Origin: an uncultured Pelagibacteraceae bacterium
GTDB lineage: Bacteria; Pseudomonadota; Alphaproteobacteria; Pelagibacterales; Pelagibacteraceae
DNA length: 44,092 bases
Direction of reading: 5' to 3'
NCBI GenBank assembly: GCA_902599485.1
Contig: CACKFP010000005.1
Location: forward strand, 1-44,092
The position numbers and the translations under genes are program-made. Below are positions 7,596 through 16,029 of this stretch, piece by piece. Positions within the stretch are counted from its first letter, which is position 1, and every line of letters starts with the position of its first letter. Under the pieces are notes generated by a model. That model had not been told where the DNA came from and did no database searches. It saw only the letters and a program-made list of their open reading frames with translations.

Positions 7596-8407
7596 AGTTT
7601 CAGGTAAATAATAACGAGGTTTATGCTTCTACGGGAGGTAGACCTTTCGATAAGAATAAGCCATTAATAATATTTGTGCATGGTAGTGGACTAACTCATA
7701 TGACGTGGGTTTTGCAAACAAGATATTTTGCTTTCCATGGATATAGCGTTTTAGCTTTAGATATGCCAGGTCATGGTTTATCTGGAGGTGAAAGTTTAAA
7801 ATCAATTGAAGATATGGCCGATTGGGTTAGTGATGTTATTGATGCTGTTGGATACAAGGAAGCTTCTTTAGTTGGTCATTCTCAAGGTTGTTTAGTTACT
7901 GTGGAGTGTACAGCAAGGAATCCTGATAAAATTAAAACATTAAGTTTAATGGGTGGTGCTGGTGCAATTCCAATGAACCCTGAATTATTATCTTTGGCTG
8001 AAAATAATGATCCTAAAGCGGTTGAATTAATGATGGATTGGGCTCATGGACCAGCTGGTCACTTTGGTGGTCACCCTGTACCTGGTTTATATCATATTAA
8101 TACTGGTTCAATGTTAGCCAAAACAAGAACAATAAAAAATACCCTCGGTGTAGACTTTAGAGCATGTGATAATTACAAAAATGGTTTTGAAGCTGCTAAA
8201 CAAATTAAAATACCCACCCTCTCTATACTTGCTACTGACGATAAGATGTGTCCAGTTAAAGAAGGGAAAAAACTAGCTAATTTAATTGAAGGAAGTCAAA
8301 TAGACATAATTGATAATTGTGGACATATGATGTTATTAGAGGAAGCAGATCGAGTATTAAATGTTTTAAAAAAATTCATAACAACAAATTATCCGGCAAA
8401 TAAATAA
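7592..8407 (+). CDS. Alpha/beta hydrolase
   Basis: A 271-residue alpha/beta-hydrolase fold protein. The oxyanion segment FVHGSGLTH begins near residue 28. The nucleophile elbow GHSQG places Ser97, the acid is probably Asp216 or Asp217 in LATDDKMCPV, and the histidine is His245 in DNCGHMML, so the triad looks intact. No signal peptide is seen, so it should act in the cytoplasm. It overlaps the metY stop by 4 bp and is followed after 16 bp by a methyltransferase-like gene. Coupling to metY suggests a role with an acyl-homoserine or another ester or thioester of methionine metabolism, for example MetX-like acyl chemistry, but it lacks MetX length and I cannot name the substrate. Confidence 0.85.
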   Translation: MKFQVNNNEVYASTGGRPFDKNKPLIIFVHGSGLTHMTWVLQTRYFAFHGYSVLALDMPGHGLSGGESLKSIEDMADWVSDVIDAVGYKEASLVGHSQGCLVTVECTARNPDKIKTLSLMGGAGAIPMNPELLSLAENNDPKAVELMMDWAHGPAGHFGGHPVPGLYHINTGSMLAKTRTIKNTLGVDFRACDNYKNGFEAAKQIKIPTLSILATDDKMCPVKEGKKLANLIEGSQIDIIDNCGHMMLLEEADRVLNVLKKFITTNYPANK

Positions 8408-8423
8408 TTACATATTATCGTTT

Positions 8424-9533
8424 ATGAAAAAAAATTTTAGATTTTTTGATAACAGGCAAAAATATTTGCTTTTTGTTACAACAACTAATGAAAAGAATAA
8501 GATTGCGGATGCTTTAAAACCTATTGTACAAAAATTAAAACCAAAATTTCCTGCATTAAAAATTTTTGATGCAGGTATGGGTGATGGCTCATTATTAATG
8601 AGCGTAATGAGGCAATGTCATCAGAAAATGCCTCATATTCCTCTACTAGTAAGCACAAAAGAGATAAGTATGGAAGATGTTAGATTGGGACTTGAAAAAC
8701 TTCCAGATCGTTTTGTCGAACATAAAAACACAGTATTTGTTATTTCAAATCTAAATTATGTAGAGTCAACTAGACTAAAATCAAATGACAAAAAAAAACA
8801 AAAAAAAATGAATTGGAAGATAGTTAAGCTAAAAGGTAATTCTTCATTAGATTTTTCAAATCAATTAAGAAAACTAAATCAAGAATTTTTAAATAAGAAG
8901 TGGCAAATAGAAAGAAACCCAAAAAATGGAAATCCCACATACAAAGAACCCTCAGTGATTGTAATTTATAGAAAAGATCAGGAATTTTCATTGAAAAATG
9001 TTATTCCAAAAAAAAATAATGGGAAAAATAATTACGACTTAATCATTGCATCTCAACCTTATAGATCAAGAATATCTGCAGAGAAAAAAGTAAAGTACGT
9101 TATTGATCCAATGATAAAATCATTAGCTAAGAAAGGCAAATTAGTAGTAGTTCATGCGTGTGGAAACGATCCTGGAAACAAAATTATTAAGAAAATATGG
9201 CCAAAAGAGAAACCATTTCCTTCTCTTTATGATTCAATAATTACATATATAAAAAAAAACACAGATGATGCAATTTTGAAAACATTAAAATTTAATAAAA
9301 AACAAAATATAAAATACGTTTTGAGAGCACTGCCAAATGAAATTACCGGAGGTATTGCCACGTCATTAATATTTTCAGCATGGAATGCTGCAGTATATGT
9401 TAACCAAATATCAGATGAACAAATAATGAATGCTGAAAGAAAAAAATATTACCAAAAAGTTGTGAAAGATATAGTTAATAAAAATAAAGGATTGTATTTT
9501 AACAATGAACTGTTTGTAATTGAAAAACAATAA
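8424..9533 (+). CDS. Putative class I SAM-dependent methyltransferase-like protein, unknown role
   Basis: A 369-residue basic protein I cannot place in a named family. Features suggest a Rossmann-like SAM-binding fold: KIFDAGMGDGSLL (46-58) resembles methyltransferase motif I, NNYDLIIASQPY (202-213) resembles motif IV, and a strand after AKKGKLVVVHACGND (235-249) resembles motif VI. Between them is a lysine-rich stretch (about 117-200) that looks like an inserted module. No membrane segment or signal is present. It is third in the metY-hydrolase run and ends one base before the convergent ctaA stop. Its position suggests a link to methionine/SAM metabolism, by inference only. Confidence 0.6.
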   Translation: MKKNFRFFDNRQKYLLFVTTTNEKNKIADALKPIVQKLKPKFPALKIFDAGMGDGSLLMSVMRQCHQKMPHIPLLVSTKEISMEDVRLGLEKLPDRFVEHKNTVFVISNLNYVESTRLKSNDKKKQKKMNWKIVKLKGNSSLDFSNQLRKLNQEFLNKKWQIERNPKNGNPTYKEPSVIVIYRKDQEFSLKNVIPKKNNGKNNYDLIIASQPYRSRISAEKKVKYVIDPMIKSLAKKGKLVVVHACGNDPGNKIIKKIWPKEKPFPSLYDSIITYIKKNTDDAILKTLKFNKKQNIKYVLRALPNEITGGIATSLIFSAWNAAVYVNQISDEQIMNAERKKYYQKVVKDIVNKNKGLYFNNELFVIEKQ

Positions 9534-10550
9534 TCAAGTATATCTATTCTTGTATAAAAAATACAATGTTGAGGTAATCAATAATATTGAGCTAAACTGG
9601 TGCAAAGATGCTGTTAAAATACTAGCACCAGACATAACAGTAAGAATTCCTAATATAATTTGTAATAAAATAACTAAACCTAAAATAATTACAGATTTAA
9701 ATAAATAATAGATTTTATTACGATAAGTTATATATGAAATTATTACGTATATAGTAAATATTACATATGCTAAATTTCGATGCAAATATTGAACTAGAGA
9801 TGGATCACTAAAAGCAGATAACTTAAATAAATTCATAAATTTATTATCATCTGGAAAATAAGAGTTACCCATTAATGGCCAAGTGTTATATATTTTTCCT
9901 GCATCCATACCCGAAACGAATGCACCAATAATAATTTGTAAGAAGATTAATATTAAAAATAATTCAGGTATATAGCTATTAATTTTTTTTTGCTTTTTAT
10001 TGAAATTTACTAAACATAAATAACTCCAAAAAATTAACGATAAAATAATAAATGCAAACAATAGGTGTATTGATAATCTAAAGTGACTAACATCTATGTT
10101 ATTCACAAGACCACTCTGTACCATGTACCAACCTAAAAAACCTTGGAAACAAATCAAAAAAAAAATCAAATAAAAATTATAAAGTTTTTTCAAACCTAAT
10201 TTGATAGTAAAAAAAATTAAAGGTATCAAGAAAGCTAAACCAATAACACGTCCAAAAAATCTGTGTACCCACTCCCACCAAAATATTACCTTAAATTCAC
10301 TCAAATTCATTGAATAATTTTGAAGTTTAAATTCAGGTATTTGTTTATAAGCTTCAAAATATGCTATCCAAGAGTCATTATTGATTGGCGGAAAAAAACC
10401 TTTGAAAAATTCCCATTCAGTTATTGATAGCCCAGAATCTGTAAGTCTTGTTAATCCCCCAACTACAATCATTATAGCAACCATGAAAAACATAAATAAT
10501 AACCAATTAGATATGTATAATCTGTATTTTGTATTTATTTCGGTATACAT
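9534..10550 (-). CDS. ctaA: Heme A synthase (CtaA/Cox15)
   Basis: Oxidises the C8 methyl of heme O to make heme A for aa3-type cytochrome oxidase. The 338-residue protein has about eight membrane segments. The family hallmark GGLTRLTDSGLS lies at 31-42, EWVHRFFGR at 93-101 gives the first pair of heme-ligand histidine candidates with the later HFRLSIHL, and QYLHRNLAYVIF plus a final LHQ region supply those of the second half. The long-loop pattern without the Bacillus cysteine pair fits the alphaproteobacterial type. It is divergent from the chorismate mutase-like gene across 43 bp. Confidence 0.94.
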   Translation of the reverse strand: MYTEINTKYRLYISNWLLFMFFMVAIMIVVGGLTRLTDSGLSITEWEFFKGFFPPINNDSWIAYFEAYKQIPEFKLQNYSMNLSEFKVIFWWEWVHRFFGRVIGLAFLIPLIFFTIKLGLKKLYNFYLIFFLICFQGFLGWYMVQSGLVNNIDVSHFRLSIHLLFAFIILSLIFWSYLCLVNFNKKQKKINSYIPELFLILIFLQIIIGAFVSGMDAGKIYNTWPLMGNSYFPDDNKFMNLFKLSAFSDPSLVQYLHRNLAYVIFTIYVIISYITYRNKIYYLFKSVIILGLVILLQIILGILTVMSGASILTASLHQFSSILLITSTLYFLYKNRYT

Positions 10551-10593
10551 AATTGTTTTAATATAATATTTATTTATAAATCCAATTGATCAA

Positions 10594-10884
10594 ATGTCGC
10601 CTGATAAAAGAAAAAAATTAAATATTCTAAGAAAAAAGTTAGATCTACTTGATAATAAACTTATTAAATTGATAAGAATTAGAACAAATATAGTTAAAGA
10701 TGTTCTGAAACTAAAAACTCATAAACATGAAATCGTTGATAAAAAAAGAATTTCAGTAATTCTTAAAAATATAAAAAAAAAATCAATCAAAAATAAAATT
10801 GATCCAAAGATAACTAATCGTATATGGAAAAATATGATTATGTCCTATATTGACTTTGAAAGAAGAAATTTTAAGAAAAAATAA
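10594..10884 (+). CDS. Chorismate mutase-like protein (AroQ fold)
   Basis: A 96-residue, very lysine-rich, all-helical protein matching the AroQ chorismate mutase pattern: LRKKLDLLDNKLIKLIRIR in helix 1, KLK then VDKKR, and a final helix with MSYIDFERR. By eye against E. coli PheA-type residues, Arg11, Arg28, Lys39 and Arg51 equivalents are present, but the Glu52 position is Ile and the Gln88 position appears to be Phe. The fold is fairly sure; full activity is less so. It would convert chorismate to prephenate for Phe/Tyr. It lies alone, divergent from ctaA, and ends one base from the rpmG stop. Confidence 0.75.
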   Translation: MSPDKRKKLNILRKKLDLLDNKLIKLIRIRTNIVKDVLKLKTHKHEIVDKKRISVILKNIKKKSIKNKIDPKITNRIWKNMIMSYIDFERRNFKKK

Positions 10885-10885
10885 T

Positions 10886-11077
10886 TTATTTACTATGTGG
10901 AGGTAATTTTTTTTCAACAAAAACCTCATGTTTTCTTGTTGCAGGATTATATTTTTTAGCCTTTAATTTAATTTTAGCCTTTTCACCACCAGCAGGTTTT
11001 TTGACATAGTAAAAAAATGGACTATCTGGTTTGGACTCTGGCACCAATCTTACTTTTACATGAGTTTTTTTAGCCAT
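10886..11077 (-). CDS. rpmG: 50S ribosomal protein L33
   Basis: A 63-residue protein with the L33 signature: N-terminal MAKKTHVKVRLV, the aromatic FFYYVKK strand, and the C-terminal KKYNPATRKHEVFVEKK. No zinc-binding cysteines, so it is the zinc-free C- type. It is a few residues longer than the usual 55, with an insert PESKPDSP before the aromatic strand and a PPHSK tail. The start overlaps the MerR-like gene stop by 8 bp. Confidence 0.9.
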   Translation of the reverse strand: MAKKTHVKVRLVPESKPDSPFFYYVKKPAGGEKAKIKLKAKKYNPATRKHEVFVEKKLPPHSK

Positions 11078-11438
11078 CGCTTTTTATACTTTTAATCAAA
11101 TTTGAAATTTTATTAAGTTTAGTTTTAATAATTTTGTTGTTTATAGTTTTATTATTAATTTCGTCAAGTTTAGAATTGGTGTAATTTAACTGTTTTTTAA
11201 CACCCTTTATTGTCATTCCTTCATTTTTCAATAAATGTTTAATTTTTTTTAAAACTTCAATTGCGTTATCATCATAATATCTTCTTTTACCCGAAAAAAT
11301 ATAGGGACGTATTTGTTTAAATTCTTTTTCCCAAAATCTGATTGTATAGGTTGCTGGCTTTCCAGTTTTTCTATCAAATAAGTCCAAAATCTTAGCTACT
11401 TCGCCGATTGTTTTATATGTTTTTTTATTTTCACTCAT
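11070..11438 (-). CDS. MerR-family transcriptional regulator
   Basis: A 122-residue protein with a MerR winged helix-turn-helix over the first 75 residues: KTIGEVAKILDL, TIRFWEKEFKQIRPYIFSGKRRYYDDNAIEVLKKI. The rest is a short Lys/Asn-rich helix; there is no effector-binding domain. This short MerR type next to ihfA is a standing alphaproteobacterial arrangement. The start overlaps the ihfA stop by 8 bp. Target genes are not known to me. Confidence 0.88.
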   Translation of the reverse strand: MSENKKTYKTIGEVAKILDLFDRKTGKPATYTIRFWEKEFKQIRPYIFSGKRRYYDDNAIEVLKKIKHLLKNEGMTIKGVKKQLNYTNSKLDEINNKTINNKIIKTKLNKISNLIKSIKSDG

Positions 11439-11724
11439 AATTATTTATAAATTTTTTTAAATTTTTTGAGGGTTTAAATAATATTACGTTTCTTTCAGAA
11501 ATAACTTTTTTTTCTAATGTTTTTGGATTCCTTCCAATTCTACTTTTTTTATGCCTTAATTCAAATGATCCAAAATTTGGAATTTTTACTCTCTGGTTTT
11601 TAATAAGTTCATCTAAAATTATTGAAAAAAAATCTTCAAATATATTTTCACATATTTTTTTAGAAAATCCCAATTGCATGTAAATAGAATTAATTATCTC
11701 TTTTTTAGTTAAATTAATTCGCAT
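11431..11724 (-). CDS. ihfA: Integration host factor alpha-type / HU-family protein
   Basis: A 97-residue DNABII-family protein. It has the NFGSFELRHKKSRIGRNP block whose proline (in RNPKT) intercalates in the DNA minor groove in IHF/HU structures. Assignment to the alpha subunit rests on the MerR and plsX neighbours typical of ihfA in alphaproteobacteria. It directly abuts the plsX stop. In most relatives fabH sits between plsX and ihfA; here it does not. Confidence 0.88.
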   Translation of the reverse strand: MRINLTKKEIINSIYMQLGFSKKICENIFEDFFSIILDELIKNQRVKIPNFGSFELRHKKSRIGRNPKTLEKKVISERNVILFKPSKNLKKFINNYE

Positions 11725-12732
11725 TTAAATTATATTTTTTTTTATTTTATCAATGAGTTTGCCTTTTATAATTTTTTCGCAAACTTTTAAAGAATTTGCA
11801 AAACCAATTTCATCTGTAGATCCATGACTTTTAATTACTGGCTTATCTAAACCCAATAAAATTGCTCCATTATATAATCTTGGATCCAATTTATTTTTAA
11901 ATTTTTTTAAATTTTTTATGTTTAAAAAGGCTGATATTTTACCTATCAAAGACGAATTTAATGCTTTTTTTAACTCATCAGTAATAAAATTTGCTGTACC
12001 TTCGGCTGTTTTTAAAGCTACATTTCCAGTGAAACCATCTGTTACTATTACATTAACATTTCCATCCATTATATGATTTCCTTCAATATATCCCTTAAAT
12101 TCAAATAAAGAATTTTTATTTTCATTTAAAATTTGATAAGTATTTTTAATTATATTATTACCTTTAAGCTCTTCTGATCCAATATTTAAAAGAGCAACTT
12201 TTGCATCTTCACCCTCAAATAGCGACTTATGTAGTGCTGAACCCATTAGACTAAAATCAACTAAATTTTTTTCATTACAATCAATATTTGCTCCTAAATC
12301 TAAAACTATATTCATGCCATTTTTGTTTGGCCATAGAGCGGATAAGGCTGGTTTATCTATATTTTCAATCATTTTTAAATTAAGTTTTGCAATTACAAAT
12401 AATGCTCCTGTATTTCCTGCCGAAACAATGGCATCTGAATTCTCCTTCTTTAAACTCTCAATAGCTAACCACATACTTGTATCTTTACCCTTTTTTGCAG
12501 CAGATAAAGGACTGTCTGTGTCTTTAATTAATTGATCTGTATGTATTATATTGTAATTATTTTTTGATATTTTTGTTTTATTTATTAGCGGCTCTATTAA
12601 ATTTTGATCACCAAAAATATTATAAAATATATTTTTTGAATTAGAATAGTGTAGCTCAATACCTTTGATTACTTTTAAAGGAGATTTCTCACCACCCATT
12701 GCATCAACTGCAATCTTTATTGGGTTGCTCAT
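11725..12732 (-). CDS. plsX: Phosphate acyltransferase PlsX
   Basis: Converts acyl-ACP to acyl-phosphate, the acyl donor for PlsY in phospholipid synthesis. The 335-residue length is normal. The N-terminal KIAVDAMGGEKSP and the blocks SAGNTGALF, LDLGANIDC and VTDGFTGNVALK are family signatures. It starts 10 bp after the rpmF stop, a common plsX-rpmF neighbourhood, and abuts ihfA. Confidence 0.95.
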   Translation of the reverse strand: MSNPIKIAVDAMGGEKSPLKVIKGIELHYSNSKNIFYNIFGDQNLIEPLINKTKISKNNYNIIHTDQLIKDTDSPLSAAKKGKDTSMWLAIESLKKENSDAIVSAGNTGALFVIAKLNLKMIENIDKPALSALWPNKNGMNIVLDLGANIDCNEKNLVDFSLMGSALHKSLFEGEDAKVALLNIGSEELKGNNIIKNTYQILNENKNSLFEFKGYIEGNHIMDGNVNVIVTDGFTGNVALKTAEGTANFITDELKKALNSSLIGKISAFLNIKNLKKFKNKLDPRLYNGAILLGLDKPVIKSHGSTDEIGFANSLKVCEKIIKGKLIDKIKKNII

Positions 12733-12742
12733 AATTTATTCT

Positions 12743-12922
12743 TTACTCTTTAGGGTCTAATACTTGTCTACCCTTATAAAAACCTGTTTTAAGATCTATG
12801 TGATGAGAAAGTCTATATTCACCAGATTTTTTATCCTCAATTATATTTTTCGAGTTTAAAGCCATATGAGATCTTCTCTTACCAGCTCTTGATTTTGTTG
12901 TTTTTCGTTTAGGTACAGCCAT
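12743..12922 (-). CDS. rpmF: 50S ribosomal protein L32
   Basis: A 59-residue ORF: it opens [19 protein letters not shown], continues with MALNSKN, a [10 protein letters not shown] strand and the tail [12 protein letters not shown]. That is the normal L32 pattern, without the zinc-ribbon cysteines found in some lineages. ATG is at 12922 and TAA at 12743-12745. It lies between the bc1-chaperone gene and plsX, as L32 often does. Confidence 0.95.
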   Translation of the reverse strand: MAVPKRKTTKSRAGKRRSHMALNSKNIIEDKKSGEYRLSHHIDLKTGFYKGRQVLDPKE

Positions 12923-12929
12923 AATAAAT

Positions 12930-13394
12930 TTAAAGGCTTATTATATCTTTTGAGAGATTATTGAAAGAGTTTTTTGTCAAAAAATTCCTATATTTTTCAA
13001 AATATTCAACATAATTATCAAAATTATGCTCATCATCTAAATAATTAATGAATATATCCATTTTTTTTTGATTATCTTTAAGCTCCCAGTCATTAATCTT
13101 ATCAATTATTGAAAAAAGTAAATTTACATATTCTTTCATTTTTTTATTTATAGTGGCATCACCGTAACCTATCTCTCTTATAGATAGCTCAATTTGCCTA
13201 ATACAATAATCAAAAAATTTTTGTAGGTTTTCTTTCGTCTCTTTATTTTTATATATTTTAAATAAAAATCCCAAATGAAAGAAAAGAACTATCATTCTAT
13301 CATAAAATGTATCCTGTTTTTTTAAGTCATATAACTTTTTATTTCTGGTGAGTTTAATTAAATTATTGTAAATATTAAGGTATATGTTTGTCAT
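12930..13394 (-). CDS. Ubiquinol-cytochrome c chaperone family protein (CBP3-like)
   Basis: A 154-residue protein. The core [17 protein letters not shown] (about 68-84), followed by [15 protein letters not shown], matches the LREMGVGD and kkvk segment of the Ubiq_cyt_C_chap family, whose mitochondrial member Cbp3 helps assemble cytochrome b of complex III. The AT-rich composition has made it very lysine/asparagine-rich. It begins inside the divergent bamE-like gene: the two start codons overlap tail-free by 11 bp. This pairing with an OmlA/BamE gene is seen in other alphaproteobacteria. Confidence 0.75.
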   Translation of the reverse strand: MTNIYLNIYNNLIKLTRNKKLYDLKKQDTFYDRMIVLFFHLGFLFKIYKNKETKENLQKFFDYCIRQIELSIREIGYGDATINKKMKEYVNLLFSIIDKINDWELKDNQKKMDIFINYLDDEHNFDNYVEYFEKYRNFLTKNSFNNLSKDIISL

Positions 13395-13845
13395 AAAAAT
13401 ATTATATTTTTTATTATTTATTATTACAGTTAACTGTTCAGGAAATAAAGTATCAAATTATCATGGAGTGAAATTATTAGATGCTAAATTTAACGAATTA
13501 AAATTAAATGTTACAAATAAAAACGATTTATATAAAATAATCGGTCCTCCATCATTTAAAAGCGAGTTTAATGAAAATAAGTGGTTTTACGTTGAAAGAT
13601 TAAAAACTAATCAATCATTATTTAAATTTGGTCAACAAAAGATAAAAAAAAACAATGTATTAATTGTTGAAATAAGTAATGAAGGTTTGTTAATTAATAA
13701 AAAAATTCTAAATCTTAATAATATGAATGATGTTAAGTATTTAAAAAAAGAAACTAGCAAAGAATTTCAAAACAAAAATGTGTTATATGATGTATTTAGT
13801 TCCCTTAGAGAAAAAATAAATGCACCAATAAGAGCAAAAAAATAA
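13384..13845 (+). CDS. BamE/SmpA/OmlA-family outer-membrane lipoprotein
   Basis: A 153-residue protein with a lipoprotein signal: hydrophobic residues 3-16 and the lipobox ITVNC, making Cys18 the acylated residue. The segment LNVTNKNDLYKIIGPPS, then WFYVERLK, matches the BamE fold (a helix-turn then two strands). BamE is an accessory lipoprotein of the outer-membrane beta-barrel assembly machine. The signal peptide leaves no shorter start possible, so its overlap with the divergent chaperone gene is probably real. It ends two bases from the hppA stop, convergent. Confidence 0.78.
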   Translation: MFVIKILYFLLFIITVNCSGNKVSNYHGVKLLDAKFNELKLNVTNKNDLYKIIGPPSFKSEFNENKWFYVERLKTNQSLFKFGQQKIKKNNVLIVEISNEGLLINKKILNLNNMNDVKYLKKETSKEFQNKNVLYDVFSSLREKINAPIRAKK

Positions 13846-13847
13846 TC

Positions 13848-15947
13848 TTATCCAGCAATCACTGCAAGTAATAATAATGCAACTATATTCGTAATTTTAA
13901 TCATTGGGTTTACTGCTGGTCCTGCTGTATCTTTATATGGATCACCAACAGTGTCTCCTGTTACAGCTGCTTTATGCGCCTCTGATCCCTTTCCTCCAAA
14001 TTTTCCATCTTCTATATATTTTTTAGCGTTATCCCAAGCTCCACCACCAGCCGTCATTGAAACTGCAACAAATAATCCAGTAATTATAACACCCAATAAC
14101 ATAGCTCCAACAGAAGATAGAGCAGCAACTTGACCGCCAATAGGTAAAATTATTAAATATAAAACTATAGGTGACAAAACTGGTAACAATGACGGTATAA
14201 CCATTTCTTTTATCGCCGCTTTAGTCAATAAATCTACTAATTTACCATAATCGGGTTTAGCTTTTCTTTTCATTATCCCTGGTATTTTTTTAAATTGTCT
14301 ACGTACTTCAATTACAACAGCTCCACCTGCTCTTCCCACAGCTTGCATGCCCATAGATCCAAAAAGATATGGTAACATTCCTCCAATTAATAAACCAACT
14401 ACAACAAAAGGATTTGATAAATCAAAAGTAACAACAATACCTTCCAATTTAGATCCTGCCTCTTTTGAAAAATGTTTAATATCTTCAGTATATGCAGCAA
14501 ACAAAACTAATGCGCCTAATCCAGCTGAACCTATTGCATATCCTTTTGTAACTGCTTTTGTTGTATTTCCGACAGCATCTAAAGCATCCGTAGTTTTTCT
14601 TACATTTTTTGGAAGATTTGACATTTCGGCAATTCCGCCGGCATTATCTGTTACGGGACCATATGCATCAAGTGCTACAACCATACCGGCCAATGCAAGC
14701 ATAGTAGTCACTGCAATAGCAATACCAAATAATCCAGCAATAGAATTAGTTAATAAAATTCCTGCTACAATTATTATCGCAGGAATTGCTGTCGCTTCCA
14801 TTGATATAGCTAAACCTTGAATTACATTGGTACCATGTCCTGTAGTTGACGACTCTGCAACACTTTTAACAGGCCTATAATCTGTACCAGTATAATATTC
14901 AGTTATCCAAATTAGCAATCCAGTTATAATTAAACCTATTACACCACAATAATATAAGCTCATACCATTAAAAGAAACTCCATTTACAGAATAGTTTGTT
15001 TCTAATCCAATAACGTAGTCTGTTATGGGATATAAAATAATTAAAGATAAAATAGCTGTAGCAACAAAGCCTTTATATAATGCATTCATTATATTTTTTG
15101 ATTGTCCTAGTTTTACAAAAAAAGTTCCTACTATAGATGTTAAAATACAAGCTGCTCCAATACTTAATGGGTAAACCATCATATTTAAATCTGAAACGAA
15201 GAATATTGATGAAAGAACCATAGTTGCAACAATAGTCACAGCATATGTTTCAAATAAATCTGCTGCCATACCTGCGCAATCTCCTACATTATCACCTACG
15301 TTGTCAGCAATAACAGCTGGATTTCTAGGATCATCTTCTGGAATACCTGCCTCTACTTTTCCAACTAAATCTGCACCAACATCAGCACCTTTTGTAAAAA
15401 TTCCACCACCTAATCTTGCAAAAATAGATATTAAAGAAGCACCAAAACCCAAAGCTACTAGTGCATTTACAATTTCTCTTTCATCAACACCAGCTGATAA
15501 TAAAATATAATAATAAACAGCTATTGCTAATAACGCCAAACCAGCAACTAGCATTCCTGTAATTGCTCCAGATTTAAACGCTATTGAAAGACCTTGAGAT
15601 AAACCTTTTCTTGAGGCTTCTGCTGTACGGACATTTGCTTGAACAGATACTAACATTCCAACGTATCCAGCTATACCAGATAATGCTGCACCAATTAAAT
15701 ATCCAATTCCAACTAGTAATGAAAACGCAAAACTAATAATAACTAAAACTACAACACCTACTATTGCTATAGTTTTGTATTGTCTGTTTAAATAAGCTTT
15801 TGCACCTATTTGAATAGCAGAAGCAATTTCTTGCATCTTTGCATTTCCCGCGCTTGCGTTCAAAATTGAAGACCCTGTTACAAATCCATATACAATGGAT
15901 AATATTCCAGCAAAAATTGTGTATAATAAAATGGTATCAACAGACAT
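13848..15947 (-). CDS. hppA: Proton-translocating membrane pyrophosphatase, K+-independent type
   Basis: A 699-residue polytopic membrane enzyme (about 16 segments) that couples PPi hydrolysis to proton pumping. Substrate-site blocks are [20 protein letters not shown] (180-199), [19 protein letters not shown] (205-223) and the C-terminal [14 protein letters not shown]. At the position that separates K+-dependent (Ala) from K+-independent enzymes, GNTTKA, the residue is Lys464, so this should be the K+-independent H+-pump. An AAGGA Shine-Dalgarno (plus-strand 15953-15957) precedes the start. It stands alone between bamE (convergent) and thiL. Confidence 0.96.
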   Translation of the reverse strand: MSVDTILLYTIFAGILSIVYGFVTGSSILNASAGNAKMQEIASAIQIGAKAYLNRQYKTIAIVGVVVLVIISFAFSLLVGIGYLIGAALSGIAGYVGMLVSVQANVRTAEASRKGLSQGLSIAFKSGAITGMLVAGLALLAIAVYYYILLSAGVDEREIVNALVALGFGASLISIFARLGGGIFTKGADVGADLVGKVEAGIPEDDPRNPAVIADNVGDNVGDCAGMAADLFETYAVTIVATMVLSSIFFVSDLNMMVYPLSIGAACILTSIVGTFFVKLGQSKNIMNALYKGFVATAILSLIILYPITDYVIGLETNYSVNGVSFNGMSLYYCGVIGLIITGLLIWITEYYTGTDYRPVKSVAESSTTGHGTNVIQGLAISMEATAIPAIIIVAGILLTNSIAGLFGIAIAVTTMLALAGMVVALDAYGPVTDNAGGIAEMSNLPKNVRKTTDALDAVGNTTKAVTKGYAIGSAGLGALVLFAAYTEDIKHFSKEAGSKLEGIVVTFDLSNPFVVVGLLIGGMLPYLFGSMGMQAVGRAGGAVVIEVRRQFKKIPGIMKRKAKPDYGKLVDLLTKAAIKEMVIPSLLPVLSPIVLYLIILPIGGQVAALSSVGAMLLGVIITGLFVAVSMTAGGGAWDNAKKYIEDGKFGGKGSEAHKAAVTGDTVGDPYKDTAGPAVNPMIKITNIVALLLLAVIAG

Positions 15948-16029
15948 AAAATTCCTTAAATAAGTGTTTTAGTTATTTTTTAAAATGCGGACATTACAAA
16001 AAAGATTATAAAAGGCAATATTTAACTTA

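Noticed and set aside
14347..14820. 157-codon plus-strand frame opposite hppA
   Set aside because: Antisense shadow of a strongly conserved gene; alanine/proline-rich with no family features and no start signal.
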